DNA of 64,000 bases, from contig CM075102.1 in the NCBI GenBank assembly GCA_037576195.1, positions 45,380,745 to 45,444,744 on the forward strand, given 5' to 3'. Origin of the DNA: Phytoseiulus persimilis. Its lineage: Eukaryota > Arthropoda > Arachnida > Mesostigmata > Phytoseiidae. Below the pieces are notes generated by a model. The model saw only the letters and a program-made list of their open reading frames with translations. It was not told where the DNA came from and did not search any database. The position numbers and the translations under genes are program-made. Shown in pieces: positions 1-12,500 of this stretch (position 1 is its first letter; each line of letters begins with the position of its first letter).

Positions 1-3000
1 AAGGGGTCAGGGCCGGCCGGTAGACCGACGGAGGGGGACCACGGCACGACGTACCAAAAGTTATGGCTGCCGACCACCTCCATTGGCACTGCGGCGGCCA
101 TACAACCCCTGCAGCAGAGTTCGTGCGGTGAGTTGGATCGGCCGGTCGTCTGTCCGAGGGAGCGAACGAGTGTATTATTGTATTAACCTCGAACAGCTGG
201 CTCAGCGGTTGGACTGGACCGCGCGCTCCTAACGAGCGGATTGATTTGATGTTAGTCGATTGCCACAGGCTCTGCCTGGATCGACTTTCCGCTTACATAC
301 ACCATGCCGATCCTTCGCATTCGCACAGGCTACACACTCGACTGATGCGCCGGCCTGGGCGAGAAGGAATGGGTTCTTCATCCGGTCCGACCTGGCCTGA
401 GTCAGGCTCGGACCGAGCGCACGCAGCGCTGGCGCCTCGTGAGGATGGAACCCGGCGAGCCTCCTTGAACTCGAGTCGATTTCGATGAGAAATCAATTCG
501 CGATTTGCGAAACTCGTCCTGCGTCCGACCTCTAGCAGGGATTAGAAGCCGGATCCCCGTGAAGACTCCAGGAGCTCCACTTAGTTAGCTGAATGGGCCC
601 AACTGGCGGGCTCTAACATCCACATAGACAAATAGACAGTTCGTTCGACATGTAGATGGAGCTTACTGACTGACTCGTTCGTTGCCATGGGAGAACAGCC
701 GGTGGCCGGGCCGCGGCCCCTCGCTGCCGTCCGCGATGAATAATTTGCGTCTTCGGGAAAAGTTCTTGCTGTCAATAAGTCATGGTGGCAGAGGCATCCG
801 GATGCCGGCCGGTTCGCTTGGTTCCCCCCTCCGGCTTAGCCCGCTTCGACTCTGCGAGTGTTTTGGGGCGCCCCGATAGCCTCGAGGCGCCTTCCCCGTC
901 GTGTGGACTCGAGACATGAGGAACGGTCGTGGCCACCGACTCGCAGTGAAGGAGCATACAGGGGAATAACAATGCGCGCAGACGTAGTTATGGTCAGCCC
1001 TCTGATAGCATTCCGGTATCGCGATGAAACGTTCGCCCCGCACCAGCGATAGTCGCTGGCATGACCCCGAAAATCGCGAAACTAGAAAATATCGGAACCA
1101 GCGATCCATGGTACGGACCTGCAGCCCCGGTGCTAGAGCACGGCTGAATGATTTTTCGACGCAAGTGGACTGCGGAACCGGGAGATCAGCTTCCGAATGC
1201 GGTTTGCTCCTGCATACCGGGTATCCAGAGTCGCTTTCGGCTTGTCGGCGACATTCGTTCCGCCATTCCGATGCTCGCATGTCTTCACCGTAATTCGTAT
1301 TCATTTTATGTCGACGTTCGCCTCGGGGAACAGGAGAACACACGTTCCGTCGCTCGGAAAACGTGCTCTTCTGCCGCCGCCGACTTGTGTTCCTTGTGTT
1401 CTGCAGACTGACATCTCCCTGTTTCATGGTCGACTCGAATGCTGCAGCATTTCCGTCGGAATCCAGTCCAAAACTCATCGTTCTGCGTTTGCTGAACGAG
1501 ATGCTCGTACCTCGAGCTTTTCGCCCGCTCATCATTGCACGAATCGAACGGGAACTCTGCGAAGTTGCCACCGGTGAAGTAACCATCGCGCGCGATGTGC
1601 ACGCTCCAGTCATGAATGAAACCAAATCGTCGTGCAGGGATCCTCCGCCCTTCGAGATATTCACAACGCGGAGGAAATGCTCGACCTATGGCGGGAGGTC
1701 GCTGAAATGCTCGCGTACTCGCACGCTCGTGAAGGGTGGCGTTGGAGGAAGAAATTCAAAACTTTTTCCACGGCTCGCGCACTCTATTCAGTCGGCGGAG
1801 CAACACATCCCTGGCATAGTTCCCTGAGCCAGCACGCCATATATACGTACTCTGACAGACATGGCCAAAGAGAGTAGTTCTGAGCTCCTGTCTGGAGTGT
1901 TTGGTTCGCGTTTTTAGAGCATTTTTCCTTTTCTCCAAGTTGTTCTGTGAGCCGAGTTCGTGCGTGCCCGACCGACACCCGCTCGCTGGTGGCGAGCCTC
2001 GTGGCAAAAAGGCAGGCCGGGTCAAGATGGATGCATTTCCGTCTGGTCGCAAGTTCCTCCGTTTCGGGTTCGCGGCCGCTTGGGAGCGCAATAAGACAGT
2101 CGTTCCGTTGACTTTGGTGAAGTTGTGGTTCTGCCAAACGTGTAAACGCAAAACGCACCCCGCTCCGTGACGACTGTGACAGTGTGTGTCCCGAGCTGAG
2201 TCAGTCAGTGGATTTTCGGTTTTAATAAACGTTCCTAGACGACTGAGATGCCTCCCTCGCGGTGACTGGCGACCGATGTTGGCTCTGTGGAGAACCGTGC
2301 GCCAAATTGAAACCGTGTCCGCCTGTTCTGTGCGGCGGCGGGTTCTCGCGTGGCATTTGTTGAGTATAAGGCGAACACGAGCGTGTCCAGTGCGCGACCA
2401 GGCCCCGCATGGAATTTATATGAAGCGGCCGGCATACGCACGCTAGCCCCGGCCAGGAGCAGAGCTGGAAATAGACCCGTGTATGGCCACATACGGGTGA
2501 ACAGGCAAACAAACCGATCCTGGACAGGGATCGAGCATGACGTTTATATTTTCTAATATCCGCACACATTTGTTACCAGTCTTCTTATCTCTGGATGCCC
2601 CACTGGATCCGCCCCCCTCGACAGCCCCTCTGCCCTGATTTATTTGTGAGCAAATCCTCATTTAGGTCAAGAAACGTTGAACCGTTCGCTGCTGTCACGT
2701 TTAAAGGCCTCCCACTGCGAGGCGGAGGAGGGTTTTCCGCCAAATCATTCAAGAGTGCGCGTTCTCTAAGCGGAACAGTGATCATGCAAATTGTGGTCGC
2801 TTCGCCCCCATCGGCCGCTAGTGGGCGGGTAGCCCCGTGAGGGCATTTGTTTACTTTTCAATTTTGTCAAGTGGCCGTGCAAGTGTTCGCATTGTCGACG
2901 ACAACGACGACTCTGTTGAACTTGGCTCTCGATTTCAAACCACGTTCTTCTTTCTCACTGGCCTGCTCGAGCGCCTAGTCGAGCTGGGAACAACCTCCTG

Positions 3001-3400
3001 TGGGCCCATTGTGAGAGCGGGGGGAACGAACTGTCTGTGAGCTACATGGCCCTCATGGAAGACGGGAAGCACATCGCAAATTATTACCGACCAACAGGCC
3101 ATATAGGGACGCTACTAGAACAACAGTGGCGGCGGAACAGCGAACGGCCGTCGAGGGAGCGTTGTCGAATATTTAACAAGTTGCAGCGAAGACATACGTC
3201 GTCACGACGCTCACTTGGCACTTTGTGACACGCGGCGAGGACGCACCCCTCAGCTGCGATTTCTCTGACCTGGCCGAGAGCACTCCCTTCAGGAGCTTGA
3301 TGAATATGTCATTTCCGAAAATTGTGTCGGGTGCATTCGTCCCCCGAAGTGGACATCGCTTCATGATTAGAGATTCTGACCCCTATCGATTCCTTTACAG
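1..3400 (+). other. upstream intron of plexin gene (partial)
   Basis: The first plexin exon in the window begins at 3401 after a good acceptor (polypyrimidine tract then CAG). I read the preceding 3.4 kb for earlier sema-domain exons and found no stretch that continues the sema reading frame into a GT donor. The sequence is CpG rich with many short overlapping open frames on both strands, none with recognisable protein similarity. I take it as part of an intron whose 5' exon lies left of the window. A promoter or an unrecognised alternative exon cannot be excluded. Confidence 0.5.
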
Positions 3401-3529
3401 GCTGTCGTCGAGTCGGTGAACTCGGCATTCGAGTACGCAGACATCGCCCTGGACGAGGGAAAACCTGTCCAGCCCGACATGCTTTTCGATCGTGAACACA
3501 AATACGTCTACGTCATGACAGAGAAAAAG
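3401..3529 (+). CDS. PlexA: plexin exon: C-terminal end of sema domain
   Basis: Forty-three codons, phase 0 at both ends, bounded by TTTACAG|GCT and AAAAAG|GTTGGT. The translation ends in [16 protein letters not shown], the last strand of a plexin sema domain just before the first PSI domain. It joins in frame to [15 protein letters not shown] at 13373. The donor (GTTGGT) is weak. The exon is isolated, with 9.8 kb to the next one. Confidence 0.85.
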
Positions 3530-6500
3530 GTTGGTGCTCCTTCTCCAGGGTAGATTCCTACAGCGTGCTCGTCCGCCGAGATTCCGGATGGACCGCCGTG
3601 TGAAACGTTGCGAGCCACGGACGGCGGCGTCGACGGAAGAAGGCCATCACACGAGTAGTTCATGTTGATTAAAACTTGCGGTTCGTCCTGGAGGCGCACG
3701 GGCTCGCGTTATGGAGCTGGCTCATCGTCCGAATGATGTTAGGTATGGTACGGATGAGTTATGGATTCCCAGACGGCTCGTTTCCCAGTTGGCCGGTGGT
3801 TCCGTTTCACACTTTCGTCTTCAAAGTTCATTACGATAGCAGCGCCACTCGTTCGCTACGCGGATTTGTTCTTCTACGGCCACATGACAGTGAGGAGCGA
3901 GACGACGACGCCGACGACGACGATCGGAGGGAAGGAGGTGTTTCGAACGATCGAGCCGAGGCGCCGGTATTCCAGGGCCGTTGCGGGTTCGGAATCGGGG
4001 AAACGGCGGCCGACACCCGAGGAGATGCCGGGTCTCGAGTCGAGAGTGCACGAGCGACGAAGGGTGGCGGAGGAAAAACAGGTCCATTAAATTTTCTATG
4101 TCTAGTACCACCGCCACTACTGAGACAACTACTGTCGCTCCTACGGCACCACCATGTCCCCTTTACGAGCCAGCACCCTCTACACCCGGCAAGCCGATGA
4201 TCCCAGACACCCCGTGGCTGTACAGTGCGACTGTTCTTGTAGTCTCTATCGGGGTCGCGTAGTAGGCACGGTGGTAGTTGTCGTCGTCGAGGTAGCGGTG
4301 GAGGGGTGAGGAGCGGCTCAGGGTAGGTGTCTCATCGCGAGATTAAAGCCCAGCGGAGTGCGCCCGGCTCTCGGCCGAATGGGTCGTCGACTCCGTGAAT
4401 TCGCTCGGCAGGCGGACACTCTTGCCGAAGTGGTCGCCGGGCTGCCCCTATCCGCTCGTCGCCGTTTCCTCGGGACGGCGAGCGGGCGAGTTTTTCCTCT
4501 GCGGAAAAAAAAGGCTCGCTCCTCTCAACCAGAAGGTTCCGGTGACTGCCGGCGGGGCTATCGCGGGGTCTATCTCGGCTGCAGCGCTCTTCGCTCGGTC
4601 GGCTGCGAGCTGTAGCGCGGAGTCGGCCGCCGCGCCAGAAAGCAAGCCAATTAAAGCTCTCGGCAACAGAAGACCACTACTGACCGCGGCTGGCACAATA
4701 CTAGACGCGAGAGAGTGTCTCTGTGGATTAAGATTAGGGCATTTCCGGTTGAACCGCGCCTAAGAACAGGCCGACCAACGTAGAGGCTCTTGTAAGACTC
4801 GGGATAAGAGTTCTGTTGCGTGGACTCTTCCTCGTCCCATTCTCCTCCGGCCTGCTCTCGGCGAGCTTCCGTGCTCGGTGGAAGGGACGCACTCGCTTGC
4901 TCGCGGGGTCGCTTGCCCTTCGCTTCCCTCCATTCGTTGTCGGTCGGTCGTCTCTCGTTTGTGCTAATGAGTATTGATAGCTTTGATATTTGCCTCGCAC
5001 ACTCGGTCTTTGGAGGTTGCTGCTGCTGCTGCATGCGACTGTCTGTTCCCTTGCACTACCTGAAGGATATATCTCACGGTATTGCACTGTGTGCGAGTCC
5101 CCCGAGGAAACACCGAAGGGCCTTGCTCCTTCGTCTCTTTCGTTTGCTCCCCCTCGAGCCGCGTACCCGCTCAGGTGCCTAACCAGAGCCGGGGCAGCAG
5201 CCGCCCACCTGAGGAAAAGTGGAAGAGCGGATGAGCAGAAATGTCTATTTGAAGCATACGACGCGCCTTTCGCTCGCGAACTGCAGCTCCGGTGCTGGTG
5301 GTGCCACTTACTCAGCAGTCACCCAGCCGCACAGACCCAAAGACAGGTGGATGACTCATAAGTTATCCGCTGCTCCTCCTCCCCCCCCCCCCCCCCTTCC
5401 TGTCTTCCGACGCTGGAGCTGCGACCTCAGCTCACCTGCACGGAGAGTGAGCGCGAAGAGTGATAATGTTATTTCTCCGTCGCGATCGCTGTCATATTTC
5501 TATGGGAATGTGTCGTACATTACGCTCGACTCCGGAATGCCACCTGCAACGTGAACACACGGCACGCCGCCAAGACCTGAGCCGCGACGATGGTTGTGGA
5601 TGTTCGTGGACGAGGGTGGGAAGCAGCGGAGCGAACACCGGCGAAGGTTTGTTGTCACTTTTTGACGGGGAAGGGAGCTCCGGTGTCCACGGATGGGGGC
5701 ATGCCCCGTTCCCGCGAGCGGTTGAAGCTCGACGCTCCTCGAGTTGTCCGTGCGGTTTTCAAACCGGAATTCTCGTCGGGATCGTTCGGCTCGCTTCGCT
5801 GAGTCCTGCTTTGTGCACTGCGCGAGGAACGATCCGAATTCGCGGTCTCCGGTTCCTTTGCGGTAAGCTCATGCTGCATGCGGGCGAAAAAGTGGAAGTG
5901 GCCAGGGCGAGGGGGGAACTGGCTTGATGTTCGGTTGGGCATCCCGCCGTTGAGTGAAGGAGTTGGGTAAGCTGTGTACTCCGAGATTCGCGGAGTTTCA
6001 CTTTACCTCGCTGTTCTCGTTCCCCTGTCGAGAAGGCGGGAGTATGATGTGTGATGCTTTTTCGCTGTTTCTCCGCGACTCGTCTCAGGGCGCACTCGGC
6101 GGCTTGTTTCGCCCAACGCGGGAAGAGGGGGACTCACCCCTCGAGAATGTTCAGCAGAGTTATCCCGAAGTCGGAACTCACAGTCAGAAGAGCTCGTCGG
6201 AGACACCGAAGTCTCATTCCCGCGTCTCTGCCGCGAGCTCCACGGCCATTTGCACCGATTTGAGGTGACGTCTCGCAGGAATTCGGTTTTCGTGGACTTA
6301 ACGGCATCCGTTAACGGGCGTCCCGGCCGCGGAGGATCATAGGAGGAATATGCGACCCCCAGCTCAGGCTGAATCAGGGACCTCTCGGAGAGTATTGACA
6401 GAATCCTATTCCGTCCTCGACAGCGATCAGACCGGACTGTGACAGAATTTTCTAGTCGAGCTGATCCGTCTGCCAGAGGGTCTCTGATGTATTGGAGGAG

Positions 6501-9500
6501 CTCCGGAAAGAGGAACCGGAAGGCTCCCCCAAGAAACCATGATTCGGCGCTCTGTCAGAAGAGCCATCCAATCCAGGCGGACCAAGTACCCGGTGGAAGA
6601 GCGAGCTTGCTCCGTGGAGGGAACCCGGAACGCATGGAAACTGACCTTATCCCTCGTTCTTTAACGATACGAGTCGTCGATAGCTTCATCTAGATCGATA
6701 GAGGCACTGAAAAGCAAGGACAATCTCGCGACGATGCTCGAGGAGGGTGAGACAACGAATCCCGGGATGCTGATGGTACTCGGCGCGAGGACGACGTCAT
6801 CGAGCGGGGGAAGCATGACCCCAGGATGTCTCGAATTAACCCTTGTGTCACGGGATGGCTGACTGGATGGCGGAATGCTTCGCTGACTGGCATTGTGCTC
6901 CGGCCCGAGAAGAAAAAGATCTTTCCGCGTCTATAGCGGCGGCCGCAGCAGAATCAGGAGCAAAGGAGCTCTTTCGGCTCTCTTCCTCGTTCGTGCTCGG
7001 TGATCGCCCGCTCGGCTTGCCTTCGAGGCGCACAACCAGCCGACCCTTTGAGTGGGAACGGCGGCGAACCGACGCAAGGGGGAATGGCAGAGAGAGACCG
7101 AACGAACGAAAAGCGGACAAAACGGAGGAAAAAGCCGCGAAACATATCCTTTCGTTTCCTTTGGCCTCTTTTACCTCCCCTCCGACGGGCTTCCTTGAAG
7201 TTTCTCGCTCGTAGTTCCTTCGGTGGAGCCGGGCGGGCGGGCGGACTGAGTGCCTCTTCATCCATTGCCGTCTCCGAATACAGAAAGGAGAGTTTGAAAC
7301 AAATGACTTAAATGGAAGCGGTCGTGTAGCGCAATGTTAATGAACGTCGAAACGGACGAGCACGCTAAGCCGCCAGACCACGTCAAGCCGCGCCACGAAG
7401 CCACATCGGGGGGAAGTTCTCTTTCTTCTATTGGAGGCACGACGGAGTCCACCGAGTTTAGCAAAACTGTACGACGGCAATGAATAGATTCTCGAGAGGC
7501 GAAAAAACAGAGCTGCTCGAGCGATGTCGTCAAGAAAATCCGGGCCGCTGCTCCCGCCGCTATCCCGCGGGATAGGAGTAGAATGAGGCGAAAACGACCG
7601 GAGTCGAGACTCCGAGGCGATGCGGTTTTGTGGCACAGGAAGAAAAGATGCTTTTTGACGACGTGTCCCCTCATCCGCACAAATTCCCCCGATGGTGTCG
7701 CCACCTTGGACCGACTGAGCTGTTTTTTTTCCTTCCTCTCGACAATAGACCTGGGCGACGAGGAACGTCAGGGCGAAAGCTGGAGAAGGGGGCGGAGAGG
7801 GGCTATTGGTTGCTGAAGCTTGCTGGCTCCTTTGTTGAGGCGAACTGTGGTTGGCCGCCGCCGTCGTTCGAGGCTTCGTTCCCCAGCTGCGCTAATTCCG
7901 CAGAAGAGGCTTATTCCCCTTCGGCCCTTTTTCCTCGCACTTTGTATCCCCGGCGGGTTCCTCCTACCTGTGGCAAAGCCACCCCTCCCCGGGGCTAGAC
8001 CGGTGGCAACCGAGCAGCGACCTATTCGAGCACTCCCGAGCTCGACCGCTGAACAACATTGGAGTCGTCGGGAGCGAGCGCGACGCCCATTAAAATCTCA
8101 CGCCAATCTGGCTACGAATCGGGATAAAGTCAACGAAATTACGCTGAAAAGATTCGAGAGAGGAGAAAAAATCCGATTTGTATGAAGAGGAGAGGAGGAA
8201 AAGCGCGACACAAGAGCGGCACCCGGCTTCGAGCTCTCGCCAGCTTCGGAGCCTCAGTGTTCCGGTGTTTTCGATCGCGGCGACAACCTAGCCAGCTCTA
8301 GACCCCCCGGAGGAACGCCACCGTCATCCCAGAAGTTTGTTCCTCGAACGGGTAACGAAACGGGAAGACGAATATGAGGCTGCGCGGGTAATATGGCTCA
8401 CGAGTACTTCCAAGTGTTCGTCGGTATCAAAGTCCGCGGGCGACGGAAAGCAACACTCCTCGGCGGAGTTAACCCGGTTCACGGTTCGGCGGCGAGACCA
8501 AGCGAGGCTATTTGGTCTGCAGCCGCGAGAACAATCCATCCATCCATCCATCTATCCCACGTTGTTCTTCTCGGGAAAGTTATGAGAGCTACGAAGGCTG
8601 TTTCAGCCACGTAGGAGGTTTTCGTTCACCTCAAACGAGCCTTGATTCGATTGGCCCTGGCTTCTTGGGAACCTTAGCCACTACTTCGGCCATCGCGTCA
8701 GCGGTGCACTCCGGTTCGAGTCGCCAGTCGGGGTCACGGCCGACGGGGGAAACGGAGGGAAGATCAAACATTTCAACGGAATCTACGAGCGGCTCCCTCT
8801 TCTGATCGTTCGGCCAAGGCACGCAATTGTCCAAGGCGCTCGCAGGAGAGCGGGGCCGGGCACTCAGATCGGCAGAAGGTTCGGCTCAACGGACTTCCGA
8901 GCCGGGTTCGAACCAGGCCGTATCTAACAGCGTGTGCTCGTTGAGGCGCAGGTATCGTTCCTTCGGAGTACGAGAGAGGTGGAGCGGGACCCTCGAGGTG
9001 CCGCCGTTTGTAATGACAAGCAATACGAGCGGCAACGGTGTTCGAGGACTATGAAGGCTCGGGAGCGGGGCGTTCGCAGCGGCGGCGAAGTGGCCCCGGC
9101 GGGTAGTGGACCAGTGAGTGGGTGAACGTTCGAAGAAACAGTCGAAAGGGGCGAGGAGAGAGCCGATGGAAGAAAAACTTAATGGCAACTTAATTGAACT
9201 TAGATGAAGAATAATGAAGAGCAATCGGACTTCATTTTCGTTCAAGAAACGGAGGGGAAACGAACAGACGAGGATTTTCCATTCCATTGCCTGCCGCCCT
9301 TCTTGCCTTTCGATTCAGCTGCCGGAGGTCTGTCAAGTGGCCGGTCTGGGCCGGCGCGATTCCTACACTGCACGCTCGGGGTTTCGAGCACGAATCCCGG
9401 AGATGTCAAGCGTCGAGACGTGACGGATACTCATTCCGCCGAGGCTCATCCGCTGGATTGGCTGCGTGGCTTTGATGGACCGCTTTGAAAATAACTCTGC

Positions 9501-12500
9501 TCGGCCGTGTCCTGCGCGGCGGGTAGGTGCTCGCCTTCCTCCCCGCATGCAAAGGAACGCTATGAACAGACAGCTCGCCTGTCTCCAAGCACTTGAACAC
9601 CGTTCGTGTGTGTCTATTTATACGGAGGGCGCGGATCCCATACGGGATATGCTGCCGGGGAGCGCGGGAAAAAAGATCGGGAATGCTGGAGGGAGTTCAC
9701 TGAAAAGTTTACGAAATCGTCGGCAATCGTCCTGATCGCCTTCCAAAATTAAAGATGCTCTGCGCAATCCATGACGCACCAGTAGACCCGAGTCGAGAAA
9801 GTCCGATTCTCCCCGTCCCGCCGAAGTTGGTAATGTTACCAATCGGTTTCGCTCCTACCAGACGCACTTTTGCCCGGAGGGAGACGACGCATAATGCCCG
9901 GGGGTGCTCGAATAGCATCGCGAGAGGCTGCGTCGACGGCCTGCTAAGCAATTAACACTTTCCTTATTAATATTAAGGCAAGCCGGTTCCTCCCCGACGC
10001 CTCTTCTTGGCCCTTCCCTGTCGGATGTCTTGGTCGGATGTTCTCTCATTTTCTCTAATTTTCCGCGTCCCGGCTGGATACCCGATGCATACGCTCATCG
10101 ATAGTAACCGTCGTGCAGACGTTCCCAAACATGCGCCCGTTCCAGCTCCCCGACTCCCTTGAGACCAGCAATTCCATTTGCACGAACACCCGTTGAACGG
10201 CGCGCCGTGGTGAATGATTGTGTTTCGGATCGGCAGATGTGAGCGGGAAATACACGGTGTCATGATCTTCTGCGTGCAAAAGTTTTTGATACTCCGTGGG
10301 GTCGGCTTCGTTTCGGGCTCCACGAAGAACGAGGGAAATCTGAACTTTTTTCGGAGCTCTCGTTGAATGGGTGGAGTGAACATCGACGGAATACAACCCG
10401 CGAAACATCCCGAGAATGAGTCGAGTTCCGTGGGAACTCGGTTCGCGTATGTTCCGGTTCCACGAGGAGCCAACAAGTTTCCCGTATCCGACACGAACGC
10501 CCGCGGAGTTCGGAGATATAGTTGCGGCGCGATGGAGCGACCTCAACGAAATCGCTTGCTGCCAGCTTGTACCGTGATTAGTGGATCCTGATGTTCCAAG
10601 TTCAATGACCGAGCGATTTTCCAGCGAAGATTGAGTCGGGAAGCAGGCAAACTCGCCCTCCAAGGCTGCGTGCGTCTCCTCCGGCTTCTCATGATGAAGC
10701 TCCCCGTGTAGCGGCGAGCCGAGCGGGTATGCCGGGTGGAGAAGGCTCTCAGCGAGGCCGTTCGAGCAAGCGAGCACCACCAGTTTTCAGATAGTCAATA
10801 CTTGGGGGCGAAGATATAGCGAGAGAGAGACGCCTCGATAGCGTGCTCTCGAAAGGAAGCCAGCCATCGAGCAAGCCGGGCGATTGGGTTTCGTTCGTTC
10901 CCCGTCGGTGGGCCCACCGGCTGGTGGGTCTGTCCGTCCAGAGGCCATTGTAATTAAACATGTGTCCAGAGGAGAAAAGATGGAGAATTCAATCAAGAAC
11001 GACATTCGAGCCGGGGCTTGGTAACCCCTTCCCCCGAGGTAGGGGGAGTAAAACTCCTATGGTGTAGCAACCGTTTGCTCTGCACCAACGTCGGAAGCCC
11101 GCTGGGGCTCGTCCGACAATTGAATGGACCGAACTGAACTCACAATCCATGCCCACGAGTTTGCAGCACAGAGCCTCTAATACAGCTTCAACTCTGCAGT
11201 TCGGTATTGCAGTTTCCCAGGCAGCGTTCAACCATCCGAAGGAGTTGAGCTTGAACGTCTGGCTAACACGTCTCGAATTTTCTAGAATTTACGATACGTG
11301 GCCGGAATTCCCGTCGCGAGAGTCTGGACGCAAATGAGTCCAATCGAACGTAACTGACGCAGCACTCGAATGAAGGAGGCGGCCGGGTCGAAGCATCGCG
11401 GCGTTGACTCGCACCAAACCATGAACCAGCGGCGTCGCTATACACCGAGAAGCCTCGGTCTGCACGACAACGCCAAGTTATATTCTTCCCCTTGAGTGCG
11501 TTTGCTCTCTCGATGGCTTCTCTCCCACTGTTCCCGCCGTTCCTCGCGCTATATTCGACGGCAAGCCACTCACTATTGAAGTTCTCAGAAAGAAGCGCAG
11601 CAGCGAAGTCTTTAACTTCAAAGGCGAAACAGCGCATCTATTTTCTCCTCTGGTAAAGTTTCGAGGCCCAGCATCTTCCCGGTGGGGGAGTCCCGCGTTT
11701 CCCGGCCTCTCGATAGGGCACCGCAGCAGCAGCGGATCTGCTGTTCTTTTCGCACAGCGGAGAATCCCATCTCGCCCCTCTATGTCGGAGCTCGTCTCGA
11801 TCGCCGACGTCGAGAAGGAAACGACACGGTGTCTTTTCTTGCGACGTCCCTGTCTTTTTCAGACGGAGGTGACTTTTGCCTAAAAGAGAGATGGAGAATC
11901 AGAGAGTTGTAAAAGAAAACAAAGTGATGCATGCCGCGCCGTTCCGCCGCTGCAGCAGGCTCCATGCGCTCGACTTCATGCAGGGCGTCTCGCAGCCAGG
12001 TCGTCCCGCGTCGAATTCACTCTGTCTATCGGTGTGGCAGACGAGACAGATACAGCTCGATGGAAATATAGAAGGAGATGACGAGAATGTTCCCGTGGAC
12101 GAAGTAGGCCCATATCATCCGGGGTCTTTTTCCGCCCCATTTAAGTTCCACGGTCAGTGTTCTTCGAGAGAAGCGACGAAAAGTACAAGGAGCCACGCGG
12201 TAAAGCGATAACGAACAAGAACCACGCATCAAGAAGGTGGAGATGCGACGAATGGCAGGGGAACGGGATGAGGGGGGGGGGACGGTGGTCTTTGGGGTGC
12301 TCTCACTTCCAGCTGGCAGACGCAATAGCTGTCCCTAATGAAGTACTTCCGTACAGTTGTCGGAAGAAAGGCGTGGTACAGCGGAAAGGCGAACCTCTCC
12401 TTTTGTCAAGTTGACAAAACAAAACAGATACACACAGCTAGTCAGTCGGTCGCATAGTTTCATTGTTTCCGCGTTTGCTCGAGCATAAGCCATACAATTC

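Noticed and set aside
780..1664. 294-codon open frame, minus strand
   Set aside because: Arg/Ser rich, mirrored by several + strand frames, no domain; typical of CpG-rich non-coding DNA.
3037..3228. + strand frame starting SYMALMEDGKHIANYYRP, considered as an upstream sema exon
   Set aside because: Does not resemble any sema strand and has no GT donor in a frame that fits the exon at 3401.
8886..8930. GGGTTCGAACC near 8900 as a tRNA T-arm
   Set aside because: No A-box at the proper distance and no closing acceptor stem.
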